DNA of 42,341 bases from CAYPUT01 sp046541715 (lineage in GTDB: Bacteria; Spirochaetota; Spirochaetia; DSM-27196; PWMO01), in the NCBI GenBank assembly GCA_046541715.1, contig JBKHCS010000013.1, positions 1-42,341 of the forward strand, read 5' to 3'. The notes beneath the pieces are model-generated. The model saw only the letters and a list, made by a program, of their open reading frames with translations. It searched no databases and was not told the origin of the DNA. Made by a program: the position numbers and the translations under genes. Below, piece by piece: positions 1 through 9,241 of this stretch; within the stretch, counting starts at the first letter, position 1, and each line of letters begins with the position of its first letter.

Positions 1-58
1 GGCGAAGCTTCTCGGGCGGCTGGAAGTGGAGATAGCCCGGCCGGGGGAGTAGGTTTCC

Positions 59-682
59 TCACGCCGCGTCGTCGTTGCCTTTCTTGATGTTCCGGGAAAT
101 GTTGGAGCAGATTCGCTGGTAGACCGCGTTGAAGCGCCGGATCCGCCGGAGCTTGTACCGGGCGTCGGGAGCCCAGGGGCTGCTGCCGTAGTCCGTCGTG
201 ACCCGGAGGAAGTAGTCGTAGGCCTCTTCGAAAGAGCGGATCGCCTTGATGGCCAGGGAGAGAATGTAGAGGTCCGCGGTCCCCTGCTCCTGGAGCTGCT
301 TCCGGATAACCTTCGGGTCCCGGCGGAAGAGCTCGGTGTAGCCCTTCTGGTACGCCGAAAACCCCCGCTTGTAGTAGACGTAGGCGGGATCCCGGTGCGC
401 CCCGACGGAGCGGGTAGCCGGGGCGGTCGATCGTTCCCCCGGCGCCCGGCTCCAGGCCGACGAGCCCCAGGGAGAGTCGTCGGATGCGGTCAACGAGAGG
501 GCGGTCAACGCCATGTAGGCCTTGTTGATCCGCATCATCTCCCGGACGGCCTGATCCTTCTTCGATTCCGGGGCAAGGTCCGGGTGTGTCTTCTTGGCGC
601 ACCGGTGATACGCGCGCTTTATCTCCTCCATCGTCGCCCCGGGCTCGATGCCGAGAATCTGGAAATGGTGCTCCGAAACCAC
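59..682 (-). CDS. J-domain (DnaJ-like) protein
   Basis: A 207-residue protein with an N-terminal J domain (about residues 5-65) that includes the HPD tripeptide within KKTHPDL, the motif that stimulates DnaK ATPase. After a Ser/Ala/Pro-rich linker (about 66-95) comes a helical C-terminal region rich in Tyr, Arg and Lys without the Gly/Phe or zinc-finger regions of true DnaJ, so this is a stand-alone co-chaperone or a DnaJ-domain protein of unknown client. The start is a GTG that puts the J domain at the very N-terminus; there is no Shine-Dalgarno before it, and a TATACT box ends six bases upstream. It is divergent from the alpha-2-macroglobulin gene. The client cannot be told from sequence. 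Confidence 0.85.
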   Translation of the reverse strand: MVSEHHFQILGIEPGATMEEIKRAYHRCAKKTHPDLAPESKKDQAVREMMRINKAYMALTALSLTASDDSPWGSSAWSRAPGERSTAPATRSVGAHRDPAYVYYKRGFSAYQKGYTELFRRDPKVIRKQLQEQGTADLYILSLAIKAIRSFEEAYDYFLRVTTDYGSSPWAPDARYKLRRIRRFNAVYQRICSNISRNIKKGNDDAA

Positions 683-688
683 TTAGAC

Positions 689-694
689 AGTATA
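689..694 (-). promoter_or_regulatory. Putative -10 box of the J-domain gene (leaderless start)
   Basis: On the minus strand the sequence TATACT ends six bases before the GTG start at 682, so transcription would begin at or next to the start codon. A -35 match is poor (TCGTGA at 17-base spacing). No Shine-Dalgarno is visible. The same arrangement occurs before the genes at 37111 and 39087. Confidence 0.4.
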
Positions 695-762
695 GCAGCT
701 CCGGCGACGAATCACGAAGGAAATCTGGCGCCCGGCGCGGTTCTGGAATACGATTGAGGATT

Positions 763-3700
763 ATGAAGAACAACCGTCTCTCTCCCGGCGCCCGGGGCCT
801 GGTTTCGACTTGCTTCGCAACTCTTGTCTTGGCCGGCGCGGTTCTCACTGCCACCGCCTGCTCCGGTTCCAGGGAGATAGAAGGCGGAATTATCCGGGAT
901 ACGGCGACCGCCACGCTGGTATCCGAAGCCACCGCCGGGGTTATCCCTCCGGGGGAGACGGTTCGGGTCCGCTTTGCCGAGGCGCAGCTCCCGGAGGGGA
1001 AAGCCGGTCTCGTCCTCGCCGCAAACCCCTTCACCTTCTCCCCGACTATCTCCGGGACGGTTACCTGGACCGATCGGCGGACCCTGGAGCTTGAACCGGC
1101 GAGGCCTCTGGAGTATCGCCGGAATTACGGCGGAGAGCTCGACCTCGAAGCGCTCTGGGAGCTTTCGGAGATCCGGGGAGCCCCCCCTATCGCAGCCTTC
1201 GATATCGCCTTCGAGACCCTCGGCCCCGAAGTGCTCTCCCTGGAGGATGGGTGGGTCCATTCCGACGACGGCTCTGCGTTGCGCTACTGGGCCGAGGCGA
1301 CCTTCACGGTTGAAGTAACCCCGGAGGAGGCGCGGCGGGCCTTCGTCGCCCGCCTCGACGGGCGTAGGGTCGACGTCGAGGTCGAAGAGCTTTCTCGCTC
1401 CGCCGTGCGGTTCTCCACCGGGGCCCTCCCCCGGGGACCGGAAGCCCGAAGGCTGGAGCTGGAGATTCGGTCGGGTCCCCTCGAGCTTTCGGAGAACGTC
1501 GCCTGGTCGCTGACGATTCCCCCCGAAGGGAGCTTTGCCGTCGATCGAATCCGGATCGACGACTCGTCGGGGGAGCCGCGGCTTTCGGTTCGCTTCTCGG
1601 AACAGCTCTCCCCGCAGTCCCTGGAGGGTCTTATCCGCACCGAGCCCGAAACCGAACTGACCCTCGACGTCCAGGGAGAGACGGTGATCGGCCGGGGAGA
1701 CCTTCGCCGGGGGGAGACGTACACCGTTATCGTGGGTCCGGGAGTTCGGAGCCGCTTCGGCGATTCGACCACGGAGGTCCAGCGACGGAGCCTCGAGGTC
1801 CAGGATCTCAAACCCCGGATGGAGTTTCTCTCCCGGGGGGTCTTTCTCCCGTCGACGAACCGGGGCAGCGTCTTCGTCCGGACGGTAAACTTGCGCAGGG
1901 TGCAGATCGAGGTAAAGCAGGTCTTCGAGAACAACCTCGGACAGTTTCTTCAGACCGAATCGATGACCGGGGCTCCGGGGAGGAATCAGGACTTCGGCTA
2001 TGAGTACGTCCAACGGGTCGGGGTAGTAGTTGTCTCCGAGAGCCTGGAGATCGGAGAGGAGCGAAACCGACAGCTGGTACACGAGCTCGATTTGGCCGAG
2101 CTTCTGGGGGATCAGGATGCCGGACTCTTTCTCTTGAGTCTCTCCTTCGAGCGGGAGGACATGATCTACGACCTCTCCGGAAGCGGCGAGCCCTTCTACG
2201 GGGAGGATTACTACTCGGACCCCCGATCCTGGGGCTACCTCTGGACCCGGGGACGGATCTTTAAGCCGGTCATGCCCACCGACATCGCCCTGACGTGGAA
2301 GCAGGGAGAGGCGAGCCACACGGTATTCGCCACCGACATCCCGACCGGCGAACCGATAGAGGGGGCCCGGATAGAGGTTCGAACCTACCAGAACCAGGTG
2401 ATAACCGAAGGGCGTACCGGCGAAGACGGCGTGTTCCAGGGTGCCGGGGACGACCGGCGGGGCTTCTACGTCCTCGCCGAGCACCAGGGACAACGGGGAG
2501 TCCTCAAGGCCAACGAGATGGCCTGGAACCTCTCGACCTTCGACGTCGGAGGCCGGTCGGTCCGGGAGGGAGGTCTCGACGGCTACCTCTTTACCGAGCG
2601 GGGTGTCTACCGCCCGGGAGACCCGATCCACCTGAGCGGCATCTTCCGCCTACCGGATGCCCCTCTGCCGGAGGACCATCCGGTAGCCCTCGAAGTCCGC
2701 AATAGCCGGGGTCAGGTGGCCCACGAGGCGGTTCTGACCGAAGGGCAGGCCGGCGTCTACTCCTTTACCATTCCCACCGCGGAAGCCGACCCGACGGGTA
2801 CCTGGCGGGGAGAGATGACCGTCGGCGACGCCACGTTCAGCCTCCCGATCCGGGTAGAGACCATCGTCCCGGAGCGCATCGCCATCGACATGACGCCGGA
2901 TCCACCGGTGCTCTCTCCCGGGGAGGGCTTTCTGGAGCTGGGAATCGAAGGGCGGTACCTCTTCGGAGCCCCAGCCTCGGGGCTCGAAACCCGGGTCGAG
3001 GGGCGCCTCTCCTCCCGGCAGAAACGCGTCGAGAGCTTTCCCGGCTTCGTCTTCTCCGACCAGGCGGGCGACTTCGAGAGCCTCCGGGAGACCCTCTTCG
3101 ACGGCTCCCTGGACCCAGAGGGGCGGGCGACTATCGGATGGGAACTTCCTCCGGGCCTCAACCCTCCGGGGGCTTTGACCTTGGAAGTCACCACGGTAGT
3201 TTCCGAGACCGGAGGCCGGGGGAGCCGGGAGAGTCTTTCCCTTCCGGTGGAGCCCTACGAGAGCTACGTCGGCCTCGAGCGGCCGGATCTCGCCTGGGGG
3301 TACGCCCCCGTCGGGGAAGAGATGGCGGTCCGGTACGTCGTGGTGGATCCCGAAGGAGCCCCCCTGCCGGGACGGCCCTTGGAGTACCGGCTCTATCAGA
3401 ACCGGGGTTCCTGGTGGTGGGAATACGACTCCTACGAACAGTTCCGGGTCCGGTACCGCCGGGATGCCGCGACGGTTCTCGTCGAAGAGGGGCGGATCCT
3501 CTCCCGGGGAACCGCCGCGTCCATCGATATCGTCCCGGAGCGGGGTGGCGAGTACCTTCTCGAGGTGGAAGATCCGGCGAGCGGCCACCGGGGAGCCCTC
3601 TTCTTCCGGGTTAGCGCCTGGGCCGACGCCGCGGCTCCGGGAGGCGAGGGGGTTCTCTCCCTCTCTCCGGACCGGGAGCGCTACCGCCCGGGGGACACCG

Positions 3701-6366
3701 CGGAGCTTACCCTGGCGACCCCCGCCGCGGGACGACTCTTGGTAACCGTCGAGAAGGATGCCGAGCTTCTCTCCTACGACTGGGTCGAAACCGTCGGGGG
3801 CCGGACGACCCTGCGGATCCCCATCGACGCCTCCTACGTCCCGAACGTCTACGTCGCGGTCTCCCTGATTCAGGAGCACGAGCAGACTCTGAACGACCAG
3901 CCCTTGCGTCTCTACGGGGTGGTTCCTCTGGAAGTCGAGGACCCGGACACCCGGCTGGAAGTACGCCTCGAGACACCCGAGCGGCTCGAGCCGGAGTCGC
4001 CCTTCTCCGTCTCCGTCTCCGTTTCAGGCGCCTCGTCCGGCTCCGAGGCACAGCTGGTGGTCGCGGTTGTCGATGAGGGGCTCTTGAGCCTTACGAATCA
4101 TCGGTCTCCGGACCCCTGGAACCACTTCTTCGCCAAGCGCCGCCTCGCCTTGGAGAGCTACGACACCCTTTCTGAGGTTATCGGCGCCTTCCAGGGGGAC
4201 GTCTTCCGCGTCTTTTCCCTCGGTGGCGGGGACGAAGCCTCGGCAGTCCGGCCCCAGGGAGAGATTCGCCGGCGTTTCGAACCGGTGTCCCTCTTCCGGG
4301 GGCCAGTGTCCACCGACGGCGAGGGCAGGGCCACCGTGACCTTCGAGATGCCGAACTACCTCGGAGGTGTCCGGGTGATGGTCGTCGCGGTTTCCGGCAC
4401 CCGGTACGGTGCTGCCGAGCGGACCCTACCGGTAACCCGGCCGGTGGTCGCCCTTCCAACCCTCCCCCGGAGCCTCGGCCCCGGAGAACGGGTAGTCCTC
4501 CCGGTAAGCCTCTTCCGGACCGACCCGGAGGTTACCGAGGCAGAGGTCCGCATTCGGACGAACGAGCTTTTGCGCCTCACCGGTCCTGCGGCCCAAGGGG
4601 TCTCCTTCGGGAGCCCGGAGCAAAACGCCGATTCCCAGCGGGAGGTTTCCTTTGCTCTCGAGAGCGCCGAGGCGGTCGGCGAGGCGGAGATCGAGTTGAC
4701 CGTCGTCGGCGGGGGCGACCGGTACACCATCTCCCGTTCGGTTCCCTTGCGGAGCGCCTCGCCGCCGGTAAGCGAGCGGCGGCGCATAACCCTCGAGACC
4801 GGCGGGCGGGGAAGCCTCGGCTTTCCGCCCGGGGGGCTCCCGGGTACCAACCGGAGCAGCATCACCCTCTCGGTGGCGGGCCCCGTAGACCTGGACGAAC
4901 GGATGGCCTGGTTGATGGGCTATCCCTACGGCTGTCTCGAACAGATTGTGTCGGCGGCCTTCGCCCAGCTCTTTGTCCCCCGGGCGGTGGACTCCAGCTT
5001 CGATCCCGGCGTCTTGGATCGGAACATTCAGGGGGCCATCGAGGGTCTCCGCGGCTTCCGGCTCCCCTCCGGAGCCTTTAGCTACTGGCCCGGAAGCGCC
5101 GAGGTATCGCCCTGGGGAACCAACTACGCCGGTCACTTCCTCCTGGAGGCCGAATCCCATGGCTACTTCGTACCCCGGGAGCTTCTCGACGGCTGGCTCT
5201 CGTTTCAACGCTCGAGGGCCATCACCACGGCGGACACCCTGATCGAACGGGTCTACCGCCTCTACCTTCTGGCCCGGGCGGGGGAGCCGGCGGTGGGCCC
5301 GATGAACCTTGTCCGGGAAAACGCCTGGAACGAGCTTTCCACCGCGGGAAAGTGGCTCCTCGCCGGGGCGTATCATCTCGCCGGATACGAACAGGAGGCA
5401 AACATGCTTTTCTCCCGGGCGGGAACCGAGGTCCGGGAGTACCGGGAGTTCGCCGGGAGCTACGGGAGCAGCTTGCGGGATCAGGCGATAATTCTCGATA
5501 TCGCCCGGGAGACAGGGCGTCAGGCTCTGGCCGACCGGCTCTTCGAAACGGTTTCCGGGCGCCTGGCGGCGGATCGTTGGCACAGCACCCAGACCACCGG
5601 CTACGCCCTGATGGCGATCTCTCGCTATCTGACCGCCGTCCGGCGTCCCGGGGACGAGGCGCTTACCGGCCGACTGGTCTTCCCCGACGGAAGCACCCAG
5701 AGCTTCGAGACCCGACTGCCTTCTGTGACCGTGGATCTGACCGAGGCGCTCTACGGGGGGCAGGAAGCGGCCGGGGGCCAACCACCGGCCCCCGGCACAG
5801 GGGCGCCGGCGGCCGGGGCGGCGGGCGAAGTCCTCGTCGAGGTCGTCACCGCCCCTGCTGACCGGGTATTCGTCGTCGGCTTTTGGGAGGGGACGCCCCT
5901 GAAGGCCCCCGGCGGAACGGTCTCCGACGGCCTCGAGATAACAAGCGAATGGTACGACACCGAGGGATCGCCCCTGGACGTTGGGACCCTCCTCCAGGGC
6001 CAGGAGTTCTGGCAGATTATCCGGGTCCGGCATCAGCATCCGGTCCACGACCTCCTCGAAGAGCTGGCCTGCCGGCAGATCTATCCCCCGGGGTGGGAGA
6101 TCGTCAATCCCCGTCTTTCCGGGGAGGCGGCACCCGGGTGGCTCGAGGGCGCACCGACCCAACCCGATTACCTGGACATCCGGGACGACCGCGCCTCCTG
6201 GTTCTTCGATCTCTCTCGAAGTAGCGGCGTCGCCACCTTTGCGATGCGCCTCCGGGCCGTTCTTCCGGGGGAGTTCACCCTGCCGCCGGTTAGCGTCGAG
6301 GCGATGTACCGGGACGACGTCCGGGCCCGATTTCCGGGACGGAGCGTAGCGGTGCTTCCGCGGTGA
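763..6366 (+). CDS. Bacterial alpha-2-macroglobulin lipoprotein (YfhM type)
   Basis: A 1867-residue protease trap of the periplasm. The ATG at 763 is chosen over the longer open frame from 586 because it begins a signal peptide (MKNNRLS, then a hydrophobic stretch) that ends at a Cys in TATACSGS, a relaxed lipobox with Ala at -3, and because TGAGGA precedes it. Macroglobulin repeats include the typical GVYRPGDP motif near residue 615 and YRPGDTAEL near 968. The thioester motif CLEQ is present (Cys1391, Gln1394), so covalent trapping of proteases should be possible. A Gly/Pro/Ala-rich insert lies at about residues 1665-1690. The next gene is PBP1C, overlapping by four bases; this pairing is well known (E. 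coli yfhM-pbpC) and suggests the trap guards the envelope while the wall is repaired. Confidence 0.93.
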   Translation: MKNNRLSPGARGLVSTCFATLVLAGAVLTATACSGSREIEGGIIRDTATATLVSEATAGVIPPGETVRVRFAEAQLPEGKAGLVLAANPFTFSPTISGTVTWTDRRTLELEPARPLEYRRNYGGELDLEALWELSEIRGAPPIAAFDIAFETLGPEVLSLEDGWVHSDDGSALRYWAEATFTVEVTPEEARRAFVARLDGRRVDVEVEELSRSAVRFSTGALPRGPEARRLELEIRSGPLELSENVAWSLTIPPEGSFAVDRIRIDDSSGEPRLSVRFSEQLSPQSLEGLIRTEPETELTLDVQGETVIGRGDLRRGETYTVIVGPGVRSRFGDSTTEVQRRSLEVQDLKPRMEFLSRGVFLPSTNRGSVFVRTVNLRRVQIEVKQVFENNLGQFLQTESMTGAPGRNQDFGYEYVQRVGVVVVSESLEIGEERNRQLVHELDLAELLGDQDAGLFLLSLSFEREDMIYDLSGSGEPFYGEDYYSDPRSWGYLWTRGRIFKPVMPTDIALTWKQGEASHTVFATDIPTGEPIEGARIEVRTYQNQVITEGRTGEDGVFQGAGDDRRGFYVLAEHQGQRGVLKANEMAWNLSTFDVGGRSVREGGLDGYLFTERGVYRPGDPIHLSGIFRLPDAPLPEDHPVALEVRNSRGQVAHEAVLTEGQAGVYSFTIPTAEADPTGTWRGEMTVGDATFSLPIRVETIVPERIAIDMTPDPPVLSPGEGFLELGIEGRYLFGAPASGLETRVEGRLSSRQKRVESFPGFVFSDQAGDFESLRETLFDGSLDPEGRATIGWELPPGLNPPGALTLEVTTVVSETGGRGSRESLSLPVEPYESYVGLERPDLAWGYAPVGEEMAVRYVVVDPEGAPLPGRPLEYRLYQNRGSWWWEYDSYEQFRVRYRRDAATVLVEEGRILSRGTAASIDIVPERGGEYLLEVEDPASGHRGALFFRVSAWADAAAPGGEGVLSLSPDRERYRPGDTAELTLATPAAGRLLVTVEKDAELLSYDWVETVGGRTTLRIPIDASYVPNVYVAVSLIQEHEQTLNDQPLRLYGVVPLEVEDPDTRLEVRLETPERLEPESPFSVSVSVSGASSGSEAQLVVAVVDEGLLSLTNHRSPDPWNHFFAKRRLALESYDTLSEVIGAFQGDVFRVFSLGGGDEASAVRPQGEIRRRFEPVSLFRGPVSTDGEGRATVTFEMPNYLGGVRVMVVAVSGTRYGAAERTLPVTRPVVALPTLPRSLGPGERVVLPVSLFRTDPEVTEAEVRIRTNELLRLTGPAAQGVSFGSPEQNADSQREVSFALESAEAVGEAEIELTVVGGGDRYTISRSVPLRSASPPVSERRRITLETGGRGSLGFPPGGLPGTNRSSITLSVAGPVDLDERMAWLMGYPYGCLEQIVSAAFAQLFVPRAVDSSFDPGVLDRNIQGAIEGLRGFRLPSGAFSYWPGSAEVSPWGTNYAGHFLLEAESHGYFVPRELLDGWLSFQRSRAITTADTLIERVYRLYLLARAGEPAVGPMNLVRENAWNELSTAGKWLLAGAYHLAGYEQEANMLFSRAGTEVREYREFAGSYGSSLRDQAIILDIARETGRQALADRLFETVSGRLAADRWHSTQTTGYALMAISRYLTAVRRPGDEALTGRLVFPDGSTQSFETRLPSVTVDLTEALYGGQEAAGGQPPAPGTGAPAAGAAGEVLVEVVTAPADRVFVVGFWEGTPLKAPGGTVSDGLEITSEWYDTEGSPLDVGTLLQGQEFWQIIRVRHQHPVHDLLEELACRQIYPPGWEIVNPRLSGEAAPGWLEGAPTQPDYLDIRDDRASWFFDLSRSSGVATFAMRLRAVLPGEFTLPPVSVEAMYRDDVRARFPGRSVAVLPR

Positions 6367-8771
6367 TCCCGTTTTCCGGGCGCCGCTTCCGCGCCATGGC
6401 CCTGGGCTACCTAGCGTTCTGGCTTCTCACCGCCGGGGCCCTTCGGCTGGTCCCTGTCCCCGACCCCCTCTTCTCCGGGGGATACGGAACGGTCGTTACC
6501 GACCGCCGGGGGGAGGTCTTGCGGGTCTTCTTGAGTCCCGATGAGCAGTGGCAGCTGCCGCCGGGGTCCGAAATTCCGGAGAACCTGAAAGCCGCGGTCC
6601 TTCACTTCGAAGACCGGGAGTTCTACCGGCACACCGGCGTCCGGCTTCCTTCGATCCTCCGGGCCCTCCGGCAGAACCTGTCGGCCGGGCGCCGGGTCAG
6701 CGGGGGAAGTACCCTTACCATGCAACTTGCCCGTATTGCCGATCCGAAGCCCCGGACGGTGGCTTCGAAGATCCTCGAACTCTTTCAGGCCTGGAGGATC
6801 GAGGGGCGCTATTCCAAGGACGATATCCTCGCGCTCTACCTCGACCACGCCCCCTACGGCGGAAACATTCGGGGAGTCGCCGCAGCCTCGATGCTCTACT
6901 ACGGGAAGGCCCCGGAATCTCTCACCTGGGGGGAGGCCGCTACCCTGGCGGTACTTCCGAACGCCCCCTCATTGGTGTCTCCCCTCTCCGACGGAGAGGC
7001 CCTCCGGCAGAAGCGCAACCGCCTCCTCGGGAGCCTCCACCGGTCCGGGTATTTCGATCCCCGAACCCTCGAGAGCGCCCTCCGGGAGCCCCTCCCTCAA
7101 GGGACCGTAGACCTGCCCTTCCGGGCTCCCCACTTTAGCCGGATGATAGCGACTCGCACCGGGAGACCGGCCGGCGGCACGGGTGTTATCACCAGCTCCT
7201 TGGACCTCGAACTCCAACAGACCCTCGAGCGACTCGCAGGCTTCCACAACCGGCTCTTGCGGCGCCAAGGGGTTACCAACCTCTCGGTGCTCGTCGTGGA
7301 CAACCCAACCGGAGAGGTGCGGGGCTACATCGGGTCTGCGGACTTCTTCGACGGCGAGCACGCCGGGCAGGTGGACGGGGTTTGGGCGCCCCGGTCGACG
7401 GGGTCCATCCTGAAGCCCTTTCTCTACGCCCTGGCCATCGACGACGGGCTGCTGCTCCCCGGAAGCCTCCTAGAGGACATACCGGTGAACTTCGGCGGCT
7501 TCTCCCCGGAGAATATCGACCGCCGGTACCGGGGCTTGGTACCGATGGAGGAGGCGCTTACCGCCTCGCTGAACGTTCCGGCGGCCCTTACCTTGAGTCA
7601 GGTGGGACTCGAGCGCTTCTATTTCCTCCTCGAAAACGGGGGCCTTTCGACCCTCTTCCGGCCTCCGGGGGACTACGGCCTTCCATTGGTTCTCGGGGGC
7701 GCCGAAGCCTCCCCCTGGGACGTCGCCCGCCTCTACCGGGGCCTCGCGACGGGAGACTTCTCGGACCTGAGTGTCGAACTCCGGGGCGCAGCCGGCCCCC
7801 AAGAGGCCGGCACATTCGGGGGCGGGACGCCGGTTTCCGCCCGCGGCCCCGTCGGCGCCCAGACTCCGGGCTCCACCCGGAGCCCCATCAGCCCGGGCGC
7901 CCGTCATCTTATCCTCGAGACCCTCAAGGATGTCCAACGCCCCGGTGCCGAGGCGCTCTGGGGTCGCTTCCAGGACGGCTTCCCGGTCGCCTGGAAGACG
8001 GGCACCAGTTACGGCCGGCGGGACGCCTGGGCCGTCGGCCTCACGCCCGAATGGACCGTCGTCGTCTGGGCCGGCGACTTTGCCGGCAGGCCGAATCCTG
8101 ACTTGCGGAGCACCTCCGCCGCGGCTCCCCTGCTCTTCGATATTCTGAATACCCTGAGGCAAGGCAGGGAGCCTACCTGGTTCTCGCCGCCACCGGGAGC
8201 CTTTGACCATTTGGAGGTGTGTGCCGAAACAGGCTACCGGGCCACGGTGGCCTGCGAAGAGACTCGCTATGCGTTAGTGCCTCGAGGCGCCCGGCCCTTA
8301 CGCCGGTGCCCCTACCACGAGCGGATCTACGTGTCCTCGAACACCAATCGGCGAGTCGACAGCCGTTGTTGGAGCCCCGGGGAATACGAGGCGAAGAACG
8401 TGCTGGTGGTGCCCCCGGCAGCGGCGGCGTACCTCCCGACGGTTCCACCGGTGCCCCCCTGGGAGGCGGCCTGTGGCGCAGCCGGAGACGAGGCGGTCGC
8501 CATCACCTATCCAAACGACAACGCCCGGCTCTACCTTCCCCGGCGTATCGACGGCGCATCCCAGGGGATAACACTCCGGGCGAGCCACCGGGAAGCGGGA
8601 ACCCGGATCTTTTGGTACCTCGACGAGGTCTTGGTCGGGGAGACGGAGCGGCACCACAACATCCTCGCCCGGCTTGAGCCGGGGGATCATGTGCTGACGG
8701 TGGTCGATGCCGGGGGACACCGGGATTCGGTACGATTTCGGGTCGAGGGGCTACTCGAGAGCAAGAATTGA
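6363..8771 (+). CDS. pbpC: Penicillin-binding protein 1C
   Basis: An 802-residue bifunctional peptidoglycan synthase. It starts at a GTG inside the GTGA overlap with the upstream gene, so the two are translationally coupled. An N-terminal membrane anchor (about 8-28) is followed by a GT51 transglycosylase domain with EDREFYRHTG (catalytic Glu83) and GGSTLTMQLAR. The transpeptidase domain has the active serine Ser348 in SILK, the SLN motif at 402-404 and KTGT at 545-548. The C-terminus (about 715-800) is the BiPBP_C domain typical of PBP1C. A Gly/Pro/Ser-rich insert sits before the KTG motif (about residues 475-512), which is not usual for the family. The 3' end overlaps the convergent gene by 21 bases. 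Confidence 0.95.
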   Translation: MIPFSGRRFRAMALGYLAFWLLTAGALRLVPVPDPLFSGGYGTVVTDRRGEVLRVFLSPDEQWQLPPGSEIPENLKAAVLHFEDREFYRHTGVRLPSILRALRQNLSAGRRVSGGSTLTMQLARIADPKPRTVASKILELFQAWRIEGRYSKDDILALYLDHAPYGGNIRGVAAASMLYYGKAPESLTWGEAATLAVLPNAPSLVSPLSDGEALRQKRNRLLGSLHRSGYFDPRTLESALREPLPQGTVDLPFRAPHFSRMIATRTGRPAGGTGVITSSLDLELQQTLERLAGFHNRLLRRQGVTNLSVLVVDNPTGEVRGYIGSADFFDGEHAGQVDGVWAPRSTGSILKPFLYALAIDDGLLLPGSLLEDIPVNFGGFSPENIDRRYRGLVPMEEALTASLNVPAALTLSQVGLERFYFLLENGGLSTLFRPPGDYGLPLVLGGAEASPWDVARLYRGLATGDFSDLSVELRGAAGPQEAGTFGGGTPVSARGPVGAQTPGSTRSPISPGARHLILETLKDVQRPGAEALWGRFQDGFPVAWKTGTSYGRRDAWAVGLTPEWTVVVWAGDFAGRPNPDLRSTSAAAPLLFDILNTLRQGREPTWFSPPPGAFDHLEVCAETGYRATVACEETRYALVPRGARPLRRCPYHERIYVSSNTNRRVDSRCWSPGEYEAKNVLVVPPAAAAYLPTVPPVPPWEAACGAAGDEAVAITYPNDNARLYLPRRIDGASQGITLRASHREAGTRIFWYLDEVLVGETERHHNILARLEPGDHVLTVVDAGGHRDSVRFRVEGLLESKN

Positions 8772-9197
8772 TGAGATCTGTTCCCAGGCTGCCCGCCGGT
8801 GGCGCTGGTACTCCGTGGCGGAGACTTCGTCGTCGAGGTAGTCGAGAAGACTCTCCGCCTGAAGTATCAAGGTGCTGTGAGCCTCGATTATCCGCTGGAC
8901 AACCTGCCGGTCCGCCGTCGAGATTGCCCGGTCTCCGGTTACCGGTGCCAAAGCCTCGATGCTGGTCTGGTTGAGGGCGATGGTTTCTTCGGCTAGGGCC
9001 CGGACGAGCTCCGGCGAATAGCCCTGGGTGACGTATCCGTCGGCCACGGTCCCCAAGACGACGTAGGAAAAATAGAGGTTGGAGGCACCGATGGCGCCGA
9101 TAGCGTAGAGGGCCGGGTCGTCATCGGAGGAGTCTTGGGAGAACGCCGGCACCGCGAAAAGGCAAAACACGACCGCCAGGGCCAGGAGACGTTTCAT
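8751..9197 (-). CDS. Small secreted protein of unknown function
   Basis: A 148-residue protein not recognised as any family. The ATG at 9197 starts a clear signal peptide (MKRLLALAVVFCLFAVPAFS, cleavage likely after AFS), giving a periplasmic or secreted mature protein of about 128 residues; a TTG six codons upstream is a less likely start. The mature part begins with an acidic run (DSSDDD) and is predicted mostly helical, with no cysteine. It lies downstream of the M16C protease on the same strand (44-base gap) and its last 21 bases overlap the end of pbpC in the other direction. An operon with the protease is possible. Confidence 0.7.
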   Translation of the reverse strand: MKRLLALAVVFCLFAVPAFSQDSSDDDPALYAIGAIGASNLYFSYVVLGTVADGYVTQGYSPELVRALAEETIALNQTSIEALAPVTGDRAISTADRQVVQRIIEAHSTLILQAESLLDYLDDEVSATEYQRHRRAAWEQISSILALE

Positions 9198-9241
9198 GCC
9201 TGGAAGAGTAGCCAAGATGGCGTTGTGCCGTCAATGAGGCG

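Noticed and set aside
586..762. Upstream extension of the macroglobulin reading frame
   Set aside because: The 59 extra residues are Arg/Ser-rich, overlap the divergent J-domain gene, and would bury the signal peptide; the ATG at 763 has a ribosome site.
712..2631. Long open frame on the minus strand opposite the macroglobulin gene
   Set aside because: Shadow frame of GC-rich coding DNA; Pro/Arg/Gly-rich with no family pattern. Similar long shadows at 4426-6162 and 11015-12403 were also left out.
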